Source: an uncultured Candidatus Saccharibacteria bacterium
GTDB taxonomy: Bacteria > Patescibacteriota > Saccharimonadia > Saccharimonadales > Saccharimonadaceae
NCBI GenBank assembly: GCA_938049075.1
Contig: CALICZ010000072.1
Location: forward strand, 1-12,759
Reading direction: 5' to 3'
DNA: 12,759 bases
This document shows, piece after piece, positions 12,374 through 12,759 of the stretch (the first letter of the stretch is position 1; each line of letters starts with the position of its first letter). Made by a program: the position numbers and the translations under genes. The notes beneath the pieces are model-generated. The model made no database searches, was not told the DNA's origin, and saw only the letters and a program-made list of their open reading frames with translations.

Positions 12374-12759
12374 CTATTGATGGTGATACGGATGACCAGC
12401 GGCAATCTGCTGCGCCCGGTAGAGTTGCTCGGCCAAGATGAGCCGCACCAGCTGATGTGGAAACACCAGGCGAGACAGCGACCACACTAGGTTGGCGCGC
12501 TCCATCACTGCCTCTGTCACACCGTATGCTCCACCAATGATAAGTACGAGTGATTTACCCTGGGCCATTGGCTGGTGCAGGCTGCGCGAGAGGGCAGGGG
12601 AGTCGAGCATTGTGCCGCGCTCGTCCAGTAGTACAACATATGCCTGGGGCGAAAGTGCCCGAAGAATCTGCTGCGACTCCTCACGGCGTGCCGCATCGTT
12701 ACTATGCTGGCTAGCTGGGATGAGCTTCCATTGCAGCTGCCAGGCACGAGTCATGCGTT
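12374..12759 (-). CDS. rlmH: 23S rRNA (pseudouridine1915-N3)-methyltransferase RlmH, 5' end outside window
   Basis: RlmH is a small SPOUT-class methyltransferase that uses S-adenosylmethionine to methylate pseudouridine 1915 in helix 69 of 23S rRNA. The visible part has the family signatures YVVLLDERG, the cofactor-knot segment LVLIIGGAYGVTEAV, and the C-terminal LVFPHQLVRLILAEQLYRA followed by G-PYHHQ. The family is normally about 155 residues and begins with MKI-type residues. The visible frame holds 126 residues from the internal ATG at 12754 and stays open to the window edge, so about 30 N-terminal residues are missing. The ATG at 12754 corresponds to the middle of the conserved N-terminal region and is not the start. 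It is convergent with, and abuts, the His-rich protein gene. Confidence 0.93.
   Translation of the reverse strand, partial: RMTRAWQLQWKLIPASQHSNDAARREESQQILRALSPQAYVVLLDERGTMLDSPALSRSLHQPMAQGKSLVLIIGGAYGVTEAVMERANLVWSLSRLVFPHQLVRLILAEQLYRAQQIAAGHPYHHQ

Noticed and set aside
1..12759. CRISPR array, tRNA genes, insertion sequences
   Set aside because: No regularly spaced direct repeats, no tRNA T-arm consensus with a fitting cloverleaf in the gaps, and no transposase motifs or terminal inverted repeats were found by eye.

Overview
The window looks like chromosomal DNA from a bacterium of the candidate phyla radiation, most likely Saccharibacteria (TM7) or a relative. This is an inference from gene content and style. 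There are two FemAB-type peptidoglycan aminoacyltransferases, a MurE-type ligase with a shortened N-terminus and a lysine-rich tail, compact TsaD and ValRS proteins, tightly packed convergent genes, and promoters that sit almost on top of start codons. I found no tRNA, rRNA, CRISPR array, insertion sequence or transposase.

Left part (1-2278): two consecutive two-gene units. Each has a gene carrying a PD-(D/E)XK-like nuclease core (134-478; 998-1918), followed by a small acidic protein (489-884; 1970-2278). The nuclease cores match at 26 of 50 aligned residues without gaps, and the small partners also look related. This is a duplicated, diverged module that I do not recognise as a named system, and it is the best candidate in the window for something new.

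Middle (2292-8228): housekeeping and cell-wall genes. A minus-strand MurE-like Mur ligase is divergent from tsaD (t6A tRNA modification). tsaD converges, with overlapping stops, on a nucleoside 2-deoxyribosyltransferase-like gene. Then come two divergent FemAB-family genes, one with a coiled-coil arm and one without. MurE and the FemAB enzymes would work together, the ligase building the stem peptide and the FemAB enzymes adding cross-bridge residues.

Right part (8229-12759): a gap of about 730 bp without a gene, holding a terminator, several hairpins and three to four sites centred on CACGTG that resemble the chromosome-partition site parS. It is followed by valS with its terminator, a second gap of about 480 bp, a small histidine-rich membrane protein gene and the 3' part of rlmH.

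Two window-wide signals stand out. Most operon-leading genes have an extended -10 box (TGnTATAAT or TGnTATACT) ending only 6-8 nt before the ATG, which implies leaderless mRNAs, whereas second genes in operons have Shine-Dalgarno sequences. Of the twelve genes with a visible stop, eight end in TAG, four in TAA and none in TGA.
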